Shown here: in pieces, positions 9,147 through 18,768 of the stretch
How positions within the stretch are numbered: position 1 is the first letter of the stretch
Layout of the letters: each line of letters starts with the position of its first letter
Assembly (NCBI GenBank): GCA_050950785.1
Contig: JBMNIG010000023.1
Location: 7,546-71,545 of the forward strand
Reading direction: 5' to 3'
From: JAAYOS01 sp050950785
Lineage (GTDB): Bacteria; Bacillota; Clostridia; Oscillospirales; JAAYOS01
Length of the DNA stretch: 64,000 bases
Program-made: the position numbers and the translations under genes
The notes under the pieces: model-generated
Databases searched by the model: none
Seen by the model: only the letters and a program-made list of their open reading frames with translations
Told to the model about the DNA's origin: nothing

Positions 9147-9731
9147 TTACTCGTCACTGTATATCGACGGATCCAACACCCCTATCATCGGTAGGTTGCG
9201 GTATCTTTCAGCGTAATCGAGACCGTATCCAACAATGAACTTGTCGGGTATAGTAAAGCCGACGTAATCTGCCGTGATCTCGGCGGTGCGCCTTCCGGGC
9301 TTATCAAGAAGCGTACATATGCGCACTGAGGCCGGCTTTTTGGTTTCCAATATTCTTTTAATATAGCTTAGCGTCAGACCGCTGTCAAGAATATCCTCCA
9401 CAATCAGGATATGCCTGTTTTCTATGTCAATATCCAAGTCTTTTATAATCTTGACCGCTCCGGTGGACTTGGATTTGGTTCCGTATGAGGAGACGATCAT
9501 AAAATCTATCGTGCAGTCGAAGTCCAGTTCGCGAACCAGATCTGCCATAAAAACAAATGAGCCCTTCAAAATGCTTAAAAGTAGCGGCCGTTTGTCATTG
9601 TATTCCTCTTTGATCTCAACTGCAAGCTCTCCGATCCTCTCTTTGATCTGCTGCTCAGTGAGGAGTATTTCGGTGAGATCCTCCGTGAGTTTTTTGTGCA
9701 CCCCACCATTAAAATTTTTGCTGTTTGGCAT
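9147..9731 (-). CDS. hpt: Hypoxanthine phosphoribosyltransferase
   Basis: Purine salvage enzyme transferring phosphoribosyl from PRPP to hypoxanthine/guanine in the cytoplasm; 194 aa. The PRPP-binding motif is ILIVEDILDSGLTL, with the two acidic residues ahead of the loop. The flexible-loop SSYGTKSKSTG and the base-contacting VGYGLDYAERYRNLP near the C-terminus are typical. ATG at 9731 with GGAGAGG. It sits between tilS and ftsH, as in Bacillus and many clostridia, where Hpt has also been linked to FtsH control. Confidence 0.95.
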   Translation of the reverse strand: MPNSKNFNGGVHKKLTEDLTEILLTEQQIKERIGELAVEIKEEYNDKRPLLLSILKGSFVFMADLVRELDFDCTIDFMIVSSYGTKSKSTGAVKIIKDLDIDIENRHILIVEDILDSGLTLSYIKRILETKKPASVRICTLLDKPGRRTAEITADYVGFTIPDKFIVGYGLDYAERYRNLPMIGVLDPSIYSDE

Positions 9732-9772
9732 ACTAATATCCTCTCCATTTTCTATTTCTATTAATTTAGTTT

Positions 9773-9806
9773 TTCAAAATATATATATAAAAATATATAT
9801 TTTGAA
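9773..9806. repeat. Perfect AT-only palindrome between tilS and hpt
   Basis: Two 14-nt arms (TTCAAAATATATAT and its exact complement) around a 6-nt loop, 42 nt upstream of the hpt start in a 294-nt gap. The A/T stem is weak as a terminator. It could be an operator or fold in the hpt leader. Confidence 0.5.
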
Positions 9807-10025
9807 TTTTTACAGACATTTCACCGTTTCCACCCATTATACAGGCAGCGGGGAATGTGCACAAGAGTCAAAGTAAAAATTGCCGGTGAAAAAACCAGCT
9901 TAGCAGTAATTACCTGATCGTCAACCCGCAATCATTATCTGCCGAAATCTTATTTATTGAATATATTTAAATGTATATAATGAAATTCGACATAATCATA
10001 CCGTCATTTAACTGCCATTTGACTT

Positions 10026-11594
10026 TCACCCATCCCTTGGTGCATCTTCTTTTATCAGTTGGAATGTCACCTTTAATGCCGGAGGTGATTTTGCGGCAAA
10101 TTTTTTATCCGCCTTATGACCGGGAATTGCGCAGATGCCGGATCGGGAAACAATAACAGGTCTGAAGGCACGTTCCTGCCTGGGGATCTTCATCTCAACA
10201 TATAGTTTTTTCAAGGTTTTAGTCCAGCCGCGTCCAATAGGGGATATGCTATCTCCCGTTTGGTAGCCCCGTACGTACAAGCCTGAATCGATAAGCCGTG
10301 GATCTAAAAACACTACATTAACTATATTGCTCATCTTGCTGTTATATATATCAAGAGCATGCGGCTCACAAAAGTTGTCATCACTTGATCCGCCGCTTGA
10401 ATGAATCGTCTTCTTTTTCAACACACTCGATTCGTATTCGATCGTATCAACGATTTCAACAGTTATGGTCCAGGAGCCAAATATTGTTTCGCCGAGCCTG
10501 AGAGGTTTTTCCTCTTCTGCCTTCTGTTGCTTAGAGCATGTATTTGCGCACTCTTTGCTCTGAATCAAATTTTTGCCTGTAAACAATATTTTGCCATATC
10601 TACAGCATGCTAAAACACCTCCGGGGAGATGGACCTCTCCGGATGCGGATGAACCGGCAGCAAGTTCAATGACTGCCACTGTATGCTTTAATGCTAAATC
10701 CGGGGCAAACACCGAAGAGTTGCCCTCATTGGTAGGACTTGTGGCATGCAATTTTCCGTAGGCTATCGCATACAAGCGCTTTACAACACGACCGGCAAGC
10801 CCAACCGGCAAGCTCGTTAGCAAATCACGTGCAACAGCTACATCGTCGGAGTCGCTGATCGGTATCGATTCTGCGGTAGCCTCGAGATACTCAGCATCAC
10901 TCCTAAGTAATTTTGTAAATTCCGTTATATTATCAACAAACAAAGGATTGATTTCACATAACAAGGGGAGAATACGATGCCGAATCCTGTTTCTAAGAAA
11001 TTTTGTATCAAAATTTGTGTGATCGGTCACAAACTCTATGTCCCGATCCTTCAAAAAACTCTCTATGGACTCCCTTGAACAATAAAGAAGGGGCCGTATG
11101 ATCCTACCTCGAACAGGTGGTATTCCTGTCAGTCCGCGCAGACCGGTACCGCGAATCAAATTCATAATAACGGTTTCAGCGTTGTCGTTTAGATTGTGGG
11201 CAGTGGCTATCTTTGTGCAACCTAAACTGTCTGAAACCCGCTCAAGAAATGCATATCTTATACGCCTTGCTGTTTCCTCAATGCCGCCTCCATCTTCCGC
11301 GGCTGCTTTAGCAACATCTATCCTCTCAACGGTAAGCGGTAATCCAATCCTCTTGCAGAGGTTTCGGACATGGTTCTCATCCCTATCCGACTCATCGCCC
11401 CGTAGGCAGTGGTTTAGATGAGCGGCATGAAGTGATATCCCCAATTTGTCCGTTTGCTCGTTTAGGAGCACAGCCAGTGCCGTGGAGTCGGCTCCACCCG
11501 AAAGAGCTATCAGCACTCTGTCGCCTCTTTGCAGCATTTGGTAGTCGGCTGCTGCAGAAAGAAGATTTGTCGCCAGTTCGTCGGCGCGCCCCAT
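10026..11594 (-). CDS. tilS: tRNA(Ile)-lysidine synthetase
   Basis: Cytoplasmic enzyme that attaches lysine to C34 of tRNA-Ile(CAU), changing its decoding from AUG to AUA. It is essential in most bacteria. PP-loop motif SGGADST at residues 32-38, followed by AAHLNHCLRGDESDRDE and the tRNA-contacting LRNRIRHRILPLL. The C-terminal TilS substrate-binding part (about 430-510) ends in ALKVTFQLIKE. At 522 aa it is slightly long, because of a low-conservation stretch around 280-420. ATG at 11594 follows GGAGGTACCGGAT. Confidence 0.94.
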   Translation of the reverse strand: MGRADELATNLLSAAADYQMLQRGDRVLIALSGGADSTALAVLLNEQTDKLGISLHAAHLNHCLRGDESDRDENHVRNLCKRIGLPLTVERIDVAKAAAEDGGGIEETARRIRYAFLERVSDSLGCTKIATAHNLNDNAETVIMNLIRGTGLRGLTGIPPVRGRIIRPLLYCSRESIESFLKDRDIEFVTDHTNFDTKFLRNRIRHRILPLLCEINPLFVDNITEFTKLLRSDAEYLEATAESIPISDSDDVAVARDLLTSLPVGLAGRVVKRLYAIAYGKLHATSPTNEGNSSVFAPDLALKHTVAVIELAAGSSASGEVHLPGGVLACCRYGKILFTGKNLIQSKECANTCSKQQKAEEEKPLRLGETIFGSWTITVEIVDTIEYESSVLKKKTIHSSGGSSDDNFCEPHALDIYNSKMSNIVNVVFLDPRLIDSGLYVRGYQTGDSISPIGRGWTKTLKKLYVEMKIPRQERAFRPVIVSRSGICAIPGHKADKKFAAKSPPALKVTFQLIKEDAPRDG

Positions 11595-11707
11595 ATCCGG
11601 TACCTCCGTTTTCGAGCTTCATTTGCTTACTTACTCATACTCATACTTTTGCTCGCACTCACATACTCACAATCTCCAATATTATCATCGTAACATTATT
11701 ACTATAT

Positions 11708-13042
11708 TTACTCTTCGGTATGTATGCGTTCCCTCGATGCAAACAAAGTATACTGTGGGATCCACTGCAGTTCTATCGTTCCCGTGCCGCCGTGCCTGTT
11801 TTTCGCCACTATGCACTCAGCGATGTTTCTTCTGTCGGTGTCTTCGTTATAATATTCATCCCTATATAGAAACATGATAATGTCGGCGTCCTGCTCAATG
11901 GCTCCCGATTCTCGAAGGTCTGAAAGCATTGGCCTTTTGTCTGTTCGCTTTTCGTTTGCACGTGAGAGCTGACTAAGGCACAGTACCGGAACAGAAAGCT
12001 CCTTTGCCATAATCTTAAGGGATCTTGAAATCTCAGACACTTCCTGCACGCGGTTTTCACTTCTTCTCCCGCCCAACTGCATCAGCTGCAGATAGTCAAT
12101 GATTATGAGTCCTAAATTTTCAACCCGGCGGCATTTTGCCTTCATCTCGGTAGGAGTTATTGAGGGGTTGTCGTCAATACGTATATCGCAACGACTAAGG
12201 CTTTCCGAAGCTACAGCAATTTTTGCCCAGTCGTTCTCGTTCAAGTCACCTGTAAGCAGTTTTTTTGAATCAACAAAGGCTTCCGCCGCCAAAAGACGGT
12301 TGGCCAACTGTTCTTTCGACATCTCCAGCGAAAATATAACTACTGCCTTCTTCTCCTTTTTCGCCGCTGCCAATGCCATATTGAGGGCAATCGATGTCTT
12401 TCCCATTCCCGGACGGGAAGCTACTAATACCAGGTCGGTCTTGTTCAACCCGGTTATCATGTTGTCCAGCTCGCCAAACCCTGTTGGCAGACCGGGGATC
12501 TGCCCCTTGTTTTTTGCAAGCTCATTTAGATTTTCGTAGACATCGATCAAAACAGTGGATATATGGGCAAACCCCTGATCGGACCGTCCTTGACGGATGG
12601 CATATATCTTCTGTTCTGCAGCATCGAGGATGTCGGCGGCTTCGCCTTCTTCGTTGTAAACCATGCCGGAAACTTCTCCGGCCACCGCAGCCACCTGCCG
12701 CAAAAGGGATTTGTCGCGAACGATTTTCGCATAATGGCGCACATTTGCCGCAGTGGGCGTGATCTCCATAAGCTGCATGACATAGTTGCGGCTTACTTGT
12801 TCGTCATATACTCCCCGAATCTTCATTCTGTCGAGGACTGTTATCGGGTCGATCGGCTGTGAAAAGCTGAACATTGAGTGAATAGTCTCAAATATATCCC
12901 GATTCTGATCGATATAGAAGTCCTCAGGCTTCAGTATCTCGATGACATCGGGCACACAGCGAGAGTCGATAATCATCGATCCGATCACCGACTGTTCAGC
13001 CTCCATACTATAAGGCACACGTTTGCCCAAAAGCTCATCCAT
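11708..13042 (-). CDS. dnaB: Replicative DNA helicase DnaB/DnaC
   Basis: Hexameric 5'-3' helicase of the replication fork (called DnaC in Bacillus), 444 aa. The N-terminal DnaB domain (about 5-105) opens with VPYSMEAEQSVIGSMI. The RecA-like domain has Walker A SRPGMGKTS, Walker B LIIIDYLQLM, LSQLSRANEKRTDKRPMLSD and the arginine finger region KNRHGGTGTIEL. ATG at 13042 follows GAGGG. It lies 58 nt after rplI, the usual gdpP-rplI-dnaB arrangement. No intein and no frame break. Confidence 0.96.
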   Translation of the reverse strand: MDELLGKRVPYSMEAEQSVIGSMIIDSRCVPDVIEILKPEDFYIDQNRDIFETIHSMFSFSQPIDPITVLDRMKIRGVYDEQVSRNYVMQLMEITPTAANVRHYAKIVRDKSLLRQVAAVAGEVSGMVYNEEGEAADILDAAEQKIYAIRQGRSDQGFAHISTVLIDVYENLNELAKNKGQIPGLPTGFGELDNMITGLNKTDLVLVASRPGMGKTSIALNMALAAAKKEKKAVVIFSLEMSKEQLANRLLAAEAFVDSKKLLTGDLNENDWAKIAVASESLSRCDIRIDDNPSITPTEMKAKCRRVENLGLIIIDYLQLMQLGGRRSENRVQEVSEISRSLKIMAKELSVPVLCLSQLSRANEKRTDKRPMLSDLRESGAIEQDADIIMFLYRDEYYNEDTDRRNIAECIVAKNRHGGTGTIELQWIPQYTLFASRERIHTEE

Positions 13043-13100
13043 ACTTACATCCCTCGCCGGCTTTATTTGTTGATGTTACTCTTTTAATGTTACTCAGCGG

Positions 13101-13547
13101 CTACTCTTCGGTTACCAGTACCATAAGTGTTGCATTGATATCATAGCCAAGTTTTGCTGTTAGTTGAAAGTTTCCGTATTGTTTTATTGGCTCATCCATT
13201 ACGATCTTGCGTTTGTCTATGTCGATGCCGTGCTGTTTGCTAAGCTCCTCTGAAATTTCCTTTGAAGTCACCGATCCAAAAAGTTTGCCATTGGCGCCGG
13301 CTTTGGCCTTGACCCTGACCACCTTTGATTGCAGGCTCTCTGCAATCCCCGCAAGCCGCTCCCTTTCGCGCTTCTCTGCGGCAGCCTCAGCTTTCTTGCG
13401 CTGCTTGGCCGCATTCAGTGCATCGGGAGTCGCCTCTATGGCAAGCTTTCTTGGAATCAGAAAGTTACGTGCGTATCCGTTGGAAACATTCACGATGTCC
13501 CCTTTTTTACCATGTCCTTTTACATCCTGCTGTAAAACAACCTTCAT
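13101..13547 (-). CDS. rplI: 50S ribosomal protein L9
   Basis: Structural protein of the large ribosomal subunit, binding 23S rRNA near the L1 stalk; 148 aa, normal size. The start MKVVLQQDVKGHGKKGDIV is the family N-terminus and is placed at 13547, with AGAGG ahead. An upstream in-frame start at 13574 would add nine residues foreign to L9. The N-terminal domain has YARNFLIPRKLA, followed by the long connecting helix rich in K/A/E and the C-terminal domain. Confidence 0.95.
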   Translation of the reverse strand: MKVVLQQDVKGHGKKGDIVNVSNGYARNFLIPRKLAIEATPDALNAAKQRKKAEAAAEKRERERLAGIAESLQSKVVRVKAKAGANGKLFGSVTSKEISEELSKQHGIDIDKRKIVMDEPIKQYGNFQLTAKLGYDINATLMVLVTEE

Positions 13548-13632
13548 AATGAACCTCTTTTCTCCGGTGCACATTTATTATTATCATCCGCATGAATACA
13601 CCGGGTCTCATGCTGATTAAAACTATAATGAT

Positions 13633-15612
13633 CTATTTGTCAAGGTATTCATCTATTACCTGATATAGGCGGCTTAATACGACCTCGGGACTCTGGCCCT
13701 TTATCTGGGCACCGGCCATGTTGAGATGACCGCCTCCACCCATTTTTTCAAGAATGACCTGAACATTTATATGTCCCAGGGATCTGGCGGAGATCACGAT
13801 CTCATCACCTTCAGGGAAAAGCACAAAGGAGGCCTGCACGTCGAGTACATTAAGCAATTCATCTGCGGCCTGTGCTGCCGTTGTCCTGTCGACAGTCTTT
13901 TCAGACAGTGATACTGCTATTCCACACCGGTGCATGAGCGCCCGGCGAACTATATCATACCTGTCGACACAGCTTTCAAAGTCGGTCTGGAACAGACGCT
14001 TTATTTCCACCGTGTCAGCTCCCGCGCTTCGTAAACGGGCAGCAGCTTCAAATGTTCTCACACCTGTCCGCATCGAGAAATTCTTCGTGTCAAGCACTAT
14101 GCCAGCGAGCATTGCCTCGGCTTCCACCTTGAGAATAGGGGACTGGTCACCCATATAGCTTAAAAGCTCGCTGACCAACTCGGAGGCGGATGATGCGTAT
14201 GGCTCATGGAAATTTAGGGCGGCATTGTCAATGTAGCTTGCGGCACGCCTATGGTGATCGATAACGGCAACCCGGTTGCACGACAGTAGGAGCTCTTCCG
14301 ACTCCACCATATCGGGTCTGTTAACATCCGTTACAACAAGAAGTGTCCGATTGTCCGCCAGGAGAATTGCATCGGTAGGTGAAATGATCACGCCCTGATA
14401 CTCCGGTAATTCACTTAATCTCTGTAATAGCGAAGCCGCGGCTGTGTTGTTGCGATCCACCACAATATAAGCTTTTTTGCCCAGCTTCCTTGCAGCACAC
14501 ACAACTCCGGCAGCCGATCCAATGCTATCGAGATCGGACATCTTGTGGCTCATTACCATGACGTCGCTGGAGTCCTTGATCAATTGCGACAAGGCATTGG
14601 CCATGACCCTGCTCTTGACCTTGGTGCGCTTCTGGATTTCCTGGGTCTGACCGCCGTAAAACTCAAAGTTCAGCCTGTTCTTTATGACCGCTTGGTCACC
14701 GCCCCGGCTCAAAGCCATATCTATGGCCAAAAGGGCATATCTGAGGTTTACTGCGTAGTTTTCCCCGTCAACTCCAATTCCTATGCTGAGGGTCAAGGGT
14801 ATTGGTCCGGTAAACATTGATTTTGTTTCTTCCAGTATTGAGAATTGGCTTTTAACAAGTTTTTTTAGGTCCTTTTTCTCCATTAAGAGCAGGTACCTGT
14901 CCCTGTCGTATTTTCTCAATAAGAAATCTGACTCCGCTGCCCATTTGCTGATCGCATCATCAAGATCTATTAGCAGCTTTGAGGTATCGTTTGAGCTAGA
15001 GGTCTTTGAAAGCTCTTCATAGTTATCTATCAGTACGATAACCACAACAGGCCGCGACTCTTCGTAGAGCATTTTCATCTGACGTTGCTCGGTCACGTCA
15101 ATAAAGTAGATGGTGCCAAAAACCCCCGACCTACCCTCGACTGTTGCGGTATTTCCGTAGAGTGAGTATATCCTGTCACCGATCGTCAAATCATTCTGAG
15201 ATGCACTGCGGCCTTCCATCAGCCACCGTACATCAATATCGTGGATTATGTCTGTAAGTTTGATCTCAAAGGTGTGTTGGCGTTCACCTGTGATGGTATG
15301 AAAAAGATCGTTACACCAGATAACTTCGCCCGTCTCCACCCGAATTATTACGGTAGGGAAGGGCGATGCGCTGACTGAATTTGTAGTTGCTTCGCCAATG
15401 CTTGATGCCACGCTGTCTATGAGCGCCAATATTTCCTTTCTGCGCTTAGCGGCAGCATTGCGATAAATAAGGTACTGAGCGGCAAGAAGGAGGAGACCCG
15501 CCGCCCCAACATGACGATTTATCCACAAAACTGCTATGAAAAAAATCATAGATACTATAAAGTAGGCCCTCATTCCCGGTTCGAGGAGCCTTGTGATCCT
15601 CTTGTTCTTCAA
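13633..15612 (-). CDS. gdpP: GdpP-type cyclic-di-AMP phosphodiesterase
   Basis: Membrane phosphodiesterase that hydrolyses c-di-AMP to pApA, setting turgor and wall homeostasis; 659 aa, usual length. Two TM helices (about 15-50), a PAS domain (about 75-180) and a degenerate GGDEF domain (about 185-315) lacking an intact GGDEF loop. The DHH domain has the metal ligands in MSHKMSDLDSIG (the usual HxxxDxD) and VIDHHRRAA. The C-terminal DHHA1 has GGGGHLNMAGAQI. It heads the gdpP-rplI-dnaB group; ATG at 15612 follows AGGAGGAG. Confidence 0.94.
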   Translation of the reverse strand: MKNKRITRLLEPGMRAYFIVSMIFFIAVLWINRHVGAAGLLLLAAQYLIYRNAAAKRRKEILALIDSVASSIGEATTNSVSASPFPTVIIRVETGEVIWCNDLFHTITGERQHTFEIKLTDIIHDIDVRWLMEGRSASQNDLTIGDRIYSLYGNTATVEGRSGVFGTIYFIDVTEQRQMKMLYEESRPVVVIVLIDNYEELSKTSSSNDTSKLLIDLDDAISKWAAESDFLLRKYDRDRYLLLMEKKDLKKLVKSQFSILEETKSMFTGPIPLTLSIGIGVDGENYAVNLRYALLAIDMALSRGGDQAVIKNRLNFEFYGGQTQEIQKRTKVKSRVMANALSQLIKDSSDVMVMSHKMSDLDSIGSAAGVVCAARKLGKKAYIVVDRNNTAAASLLQRLSELPEYQGVIISPTDAILLADNRTLLVVTDVNRPDMVESEELLLSCNRVAVIDHHRRAASYIDNAALNFHEPYASSASELVSELLSYMGDQSPILKVEAEAMLAGIVLDTKNFSMRTGVRTFEAAARLRSAGADTVEIKRLFQTDFESCVDRYDIVRRALMHRCGIAVSLSEKTVDRTTAAQAADELLNVLDVQASFVLFPEGDEIVISARSLGHINVQVILEKMGGGGHLNMAGAQIKGQSPEVVLSRLYQVIDEYLDK

Positions 15613-15790
15613 AATTCCTCCTCCTTTAATAGGGCAGCTATGCGGCTATTATAACAGACTTTACAGCCAAAAACAACGCAAAAGCGTATTGATTATGCTA
15701 AAATAGTTTAGTATAATTGTATTGGTTATTAAAAATGGGTTGACTTCGGAAATATACATTCCGTTGTGGACCGAACAAAGGGGTATAGAT

Positions 15791-16096
15791 ATGGCAAAAA
15801 ATCATCTGCTCTGTGACAAAACGGAAATAATCGTCACTGTACTTATGGGAAATCAGTGGAGAAACATCAATATTACCGCTGACAAGATAAGACGCATCCA
15901 GTTTGATAAGTGCAAGGAAAGGGTGTCGCTTTTTAAGATAGGTGACTCTGAGAAAATTTCAATCGAGTACTCTCCGTCGCCGGCACCCGTTGTCCTGTTC
16001 AAGCAGAAGGAAAAAAAGTATTTCGAAGATTACAAAAAGCAGCTTGAGAAGTTCGCTAAGGATAACCACCTTACCTTTGTTGATAATACCAAGTAG
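15791..16096 (+). CDS. Small conserved-looking cytoplasmic protein of unknown function
   Basis: 101 aa from the ATG at 15791, with AAAGGGG seven nt upstream; an earlier in-frame start at 15722 lacks a ribosome site. I do not recognise the family. It begins MAKNHLLCDKTEIIVTVLMG and alternates short beta-like strands (EIIVTVLMG, WRNINITADKIRRIQFD, RVSLFKIGDSEKISIEYSPS). It ends in a charged helix (KKYFEDYKKQLEKFAKDN), which looks like a compact beta fold capped by a helix. No signal peptide or TM. It stands alone, divergent from gdpP and ended by a strong terminator at 16195, so it is very likely a real gene. Confidence 0.75.
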   Translation: MAKNHLLCDKTEIIVTVLMGNQWRNINITADKIRRIQFDKCKERVSLFKIGDSEKISIEYSPSPAPVVLFKQKEKKYFEDYKKQLEKFAKDNHLTFVDNTK

Positions 16097-16194
16097 ATCA
16101 AAATAGCCAGATAGTTCATAGTTGCAAGTACGGTTAAATAACATTTTATGTTTCCAATCAGGTTACGTAGATACATATTCTAAATTCTTAAGGT

Positions 16195-16229
16195 AAAAAA
16201 CTAACCACAATTTTTGTGGTTAGTTTTTT
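16195..16229. terminator. Bidirectional terminator
   Basis: Ten-bp perfect stem CTAACCACAA / TTGTGGTTAG (16201-16210, 16214-16223), flanked by six A on the left and six T on the right. It can end both the 101-aa gene (plus) and the AraC regulator gene (minus), whose stop codon lies at its edge. Confidence 0.9.
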
Positions 16230-18549
16230 ATGTACTAATAATCGCTGTTTCGCTCGACATATCAAGGGTGGCCCGATACTTTGACGGAGCTAGTCCTTCA
16301 TATTTCTTGAAGGCAACATTTAGTGCGTGACTGTCATAGTATCCACATGCCTCGGCAATCTTGGTGTAATTTGTCTCTCCTTCTTGAATCAACTTCTTTG
16401 CATTTTTTACTCGTAATCTATGCAAATACTCAATCGGACTCCGCCCTGTCCTCGCCTTAAATCTCTGACTAAGTGACGATCGATTCATACCAAACTTCTC
16501 GGCCAGCGAAGATATACTGAGCTGAGGATCACAAAAGTTTAACTTCAAGTAGTGTTCAACATCACTTATCAATGTTTTCTCAATCTTTTTCGTTTTTCTT
16601 TCTTGATATTCAATCATGTAATCAAGAATTTCTTGTGTTGTGTTTACTAAATCACCAATGTTCTTAGCATCTATCAGAGCTTCAAAGGGATCTAAACCAA
16701 CTAGGAAATTGGGATCACTACCATACCCGTATTCAGTCAACGCGGTTAATATTGAACTGATAAGTCCGGACGTTTTAACCTTCAACAGGGGTAGGGACGT
16801 AATCTTTCTACACTCTGTGGGCAAATTATTAAGATACTTTTTTGCCCTTTGAAAGTCCCCACCTTTGATACAGTTAATAAAGTTTCTTTCTGTACTAATG
16901 GAATACCCGAATGCATCCAAAGGTTCAACGTTATTCTCCGGAAAACAGACCGAATCCCTTCTTCCTGTCGCATTCCGGCACTCTAGAATGTCGAGACTCT
17001 CCCTACAGACCTGAGGAATTGACGTAATTGCCTGAATTGGAGAGCTAACGGAGACAACCAGCCGAACTCCCAGTTTCTTTTCAAAAAATTCTACAACTGT
17101 CTTTGCGATCGATATGGTTTGACTGAATAATTTTTGGCTTGGACCATTGCTTGAGGAAACACAAATTATGGCATCTTCAATGGTACAGATAAAGCAATCA
17201 TATTTTTTCATTGTCAGCTCTTCCACAGCATTACGAACCGAAAAATTGATCAAATTGTTAGACTGATCTAAAGCATCATTGAAGTGTGGGCCTACATCCT
17301 CAACTACATACGCGGCAGATATAACTATATCTCCCTCGATCTCGATATTATAGTACTCCAGCATTACTTGAAGAGACTCGGAGGGAATATTGCCCTTTAC
17401 AAGTTTCGTAAGAAACTCATCCTTGAGCTTTTGCTTATGTAAGTTCAGGCTTTCTTCAAGCATCTTGTTCTCTTTGAGTATATCGCTCAATGAATGCTCA
17501 ATATACTCATACATATTACGGGGTTCAAAGAGTTCTGTTTCCGCGGGCTTGAGCAATTTAGTCAACTTTTCAATTGGCGCGGAGCTTCTTCTTGCAAAGA
17601 AAATAGTAAAAATGATCCCAATGACGATAAAGGCCGCCAGCAAAACAAACATAATATGTACAACATTGTTCACTTGGTTTAGATATAGCTCCCTTGGTAT
17701 TGCACCAAGATAGTTTGCGTTCATTGTTGAGGATTGAACAGTTGTTATGTAGTTTTCAGATCCAGTGATTTTACCCCAAATGTCTTTAACTGTTGTATTC
17801 TCTGCGCAATCGCTTTCTTTTGCAACAAGTGTAAATGATTCATCAATTATTGGTCCATCATCCATTACAATATAGGTCTGCGCTCCGATAGTCTGCGTGA
17901 ATTCTCTTAAAATATCAGATAATTCAGATCCCTTTATGCTGATCAAAAGTACGGGTTGCCGAGATGAAGACGGATAATATCCAAGAGTTCTTATATACAA
18001 CAAATCCGATATGCCTGTCTCTGTGTCAATATTAAGCTTTACTGCCCCCACAGGATGATGTCCAAATGCGTAATCACTGAGATCGGTAAAGCTCATGTGG
18101 TAGTATGTCTTTGACCATACATCCAACATTTCTTCCCTGATACATGCCATATTATCAAGTGCGAAATGGCCTGTTGGAAAGTATATGGCTATCCTTGAAA
18201 TCGATGTGTTTTCGATCATTGCATTTCTAATGTCCTCTTGAAGCTGAGTCATTACAATTATATCATTTGGTCTTTTACATGTTCCAGCCATTTGTAATGA
18301 CTGGACCCTGCTGTTGTACATAAATGCTGCTCCCGTTTTGGCAGCATACGTAACATAGCTATCCACCACTGTACATATTTGCTTGAGTGACGCAGTATAA
18401 ATTTGCCCCACTTGTTCCTCTATAATAATCGAAGATAGCCATATCGAAGACAAGCCTATGCAAAGAATAATTACCAAAAACACAGAATAAGAGAATAAAA
18501 ATTGACGATATATTTTTGTGGTTTTCTTCGCCAAAAGTTGCTTTTTCAC
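16228..18549 (-). CDS. Membrane-anchored AraC-family regulator with extracellular sensor domain
   Basis: One-component sensor-regulator, 773 aa. GTG at 18549 follows GGGGGAA. TM1 about 17-38, an extracytoplasmic sensor domain of cache type (about 40-290), TM2 about 293-318, a HAMP-like segment with a predicted helix, then a cytoplasmic linker. The C-terminal AraC DNA-binding domain (about 665-765) carries both helix-turn-helix units: LSISSLAEKFGMNRSSLSQRF and NYTKIAEACGYYDSHALNVA. This architecture is usual beside sugar-type family 1 binding proteins. Here the nearby binding protein lacks permeases. Its own promoter is TTGACA-18-TATAAT, and it is the obvious candidate to bind the tandem repeats at 18673 and 21540. 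Confidence 0.9.
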   Translation of the reverse strand: MKKQLLAKKTTKIYRQFLFSYSVFLVIILCIGLSSIWLSSIIIEEQVGQIYTASLKQICTVVDSYVTYAAKTGAAFMYNSRVQSLQMAGTCKRPNDIIVMTQLQEDIRNAMIENTSISRIAIYFPTGHFALDNMACIREEMLDVWSKTYYHMSFTDLSDYAFGHHPVGAVKLNIDTETGISDLLYIRTLGYYPSSSRQPVLLISIKGSELSDILREFTQTIGAQTYIVMDDGPIIDESFTLVAKESDCAENTTVKDIWGKITGSENYITTVQSSTMNANYLGAIPRELYLNQVNNVVHIMFVLLAAFIVIGIIFTIFFARRSSAPIEKLTKLLKPAETELFEPRNMYEYIEHSLSDILKENKMLEESLNLHKQKLKDEFLTKLVKGNIPSESLQVMLEYYNIEIEGDIVISAAYVVEDVGPHFNDALDQSNNLINFSVRNAVEELTMKKYDCFICTIEDAIICVSSSNGPSQKLFSQTISIAKTVVEFFEKKLGVRLVVSVSSPIQAITSIPQVCRESLDILECRNATGRRDSVCFPENNVEPLDAFGYSISTERNFINCIKGGDFQRAKKYLNNLPTECRKITSLPLLKVKTSGLISSILTALTEYGYGSDPNFLVGLDPFEALIDAKNIGDLVNTTQEILDYMIEYQERKTKKIEKTLISDVEHYLKLNFCDPQLSISSLAEKFGMNRSSLSQRFKARTGRSPIEYLHRLRVKNAKKLIQEGETNYTKIAEACGYYDSHALNVAFKKYEGLAPSKYRATLDMSSETAIIST

Positions 18550-18590
18550 AAAATTCCCCCCTTTAGTATAACGTTATAGTATTTGGTTTA

Positions 18591-18620
18591 ATTATACTCT
18601 ACTTCATATTTGCTTGTCAA
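18591..18620 (-). promoter_or_regulatory. Promoter of the AraC regulator gene
   Basis: On the minus strand TTGACA (18620-18615) and TATAAT (18596-18591) are separated by 18 nt, about 40 nt before the GTG start at 18549. Confidence 0.7.
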
Positions 18621-18672
18621 TTTTATGTAGACAATTTGCCAGCTTTTGTACTAGCTATTTCAGAGTATTGTT

Positions 18673-18706
18673 AACAATATGACATCTTAAAACAAATAGA
18701 CAATTG
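18673..18706 (+). promoter_or_regulatory. Tandem direct-repeat operator upstream of the MBL gene
   Basis: AACAATATGACAT (18673-18685) and AACAAATAGACAATTG (18691-18706) begin 18 nt apart. The TTG of the second copy opens a plausible -35 (TTGTGT, 16 nt, TAAGAT). The same element in the same position precedes the solute-binding lipoprotein gene (21540-21573). Two direct half-sites touching the -35 is the layout expected of an AraC-type activator. Confidence 0.6.
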
Positions 18707-18768
18707 TGTTTTTATCATTCAATGTTAAGATGAATAATGAATAATTCTTATTAATGGGGGACTCTACA

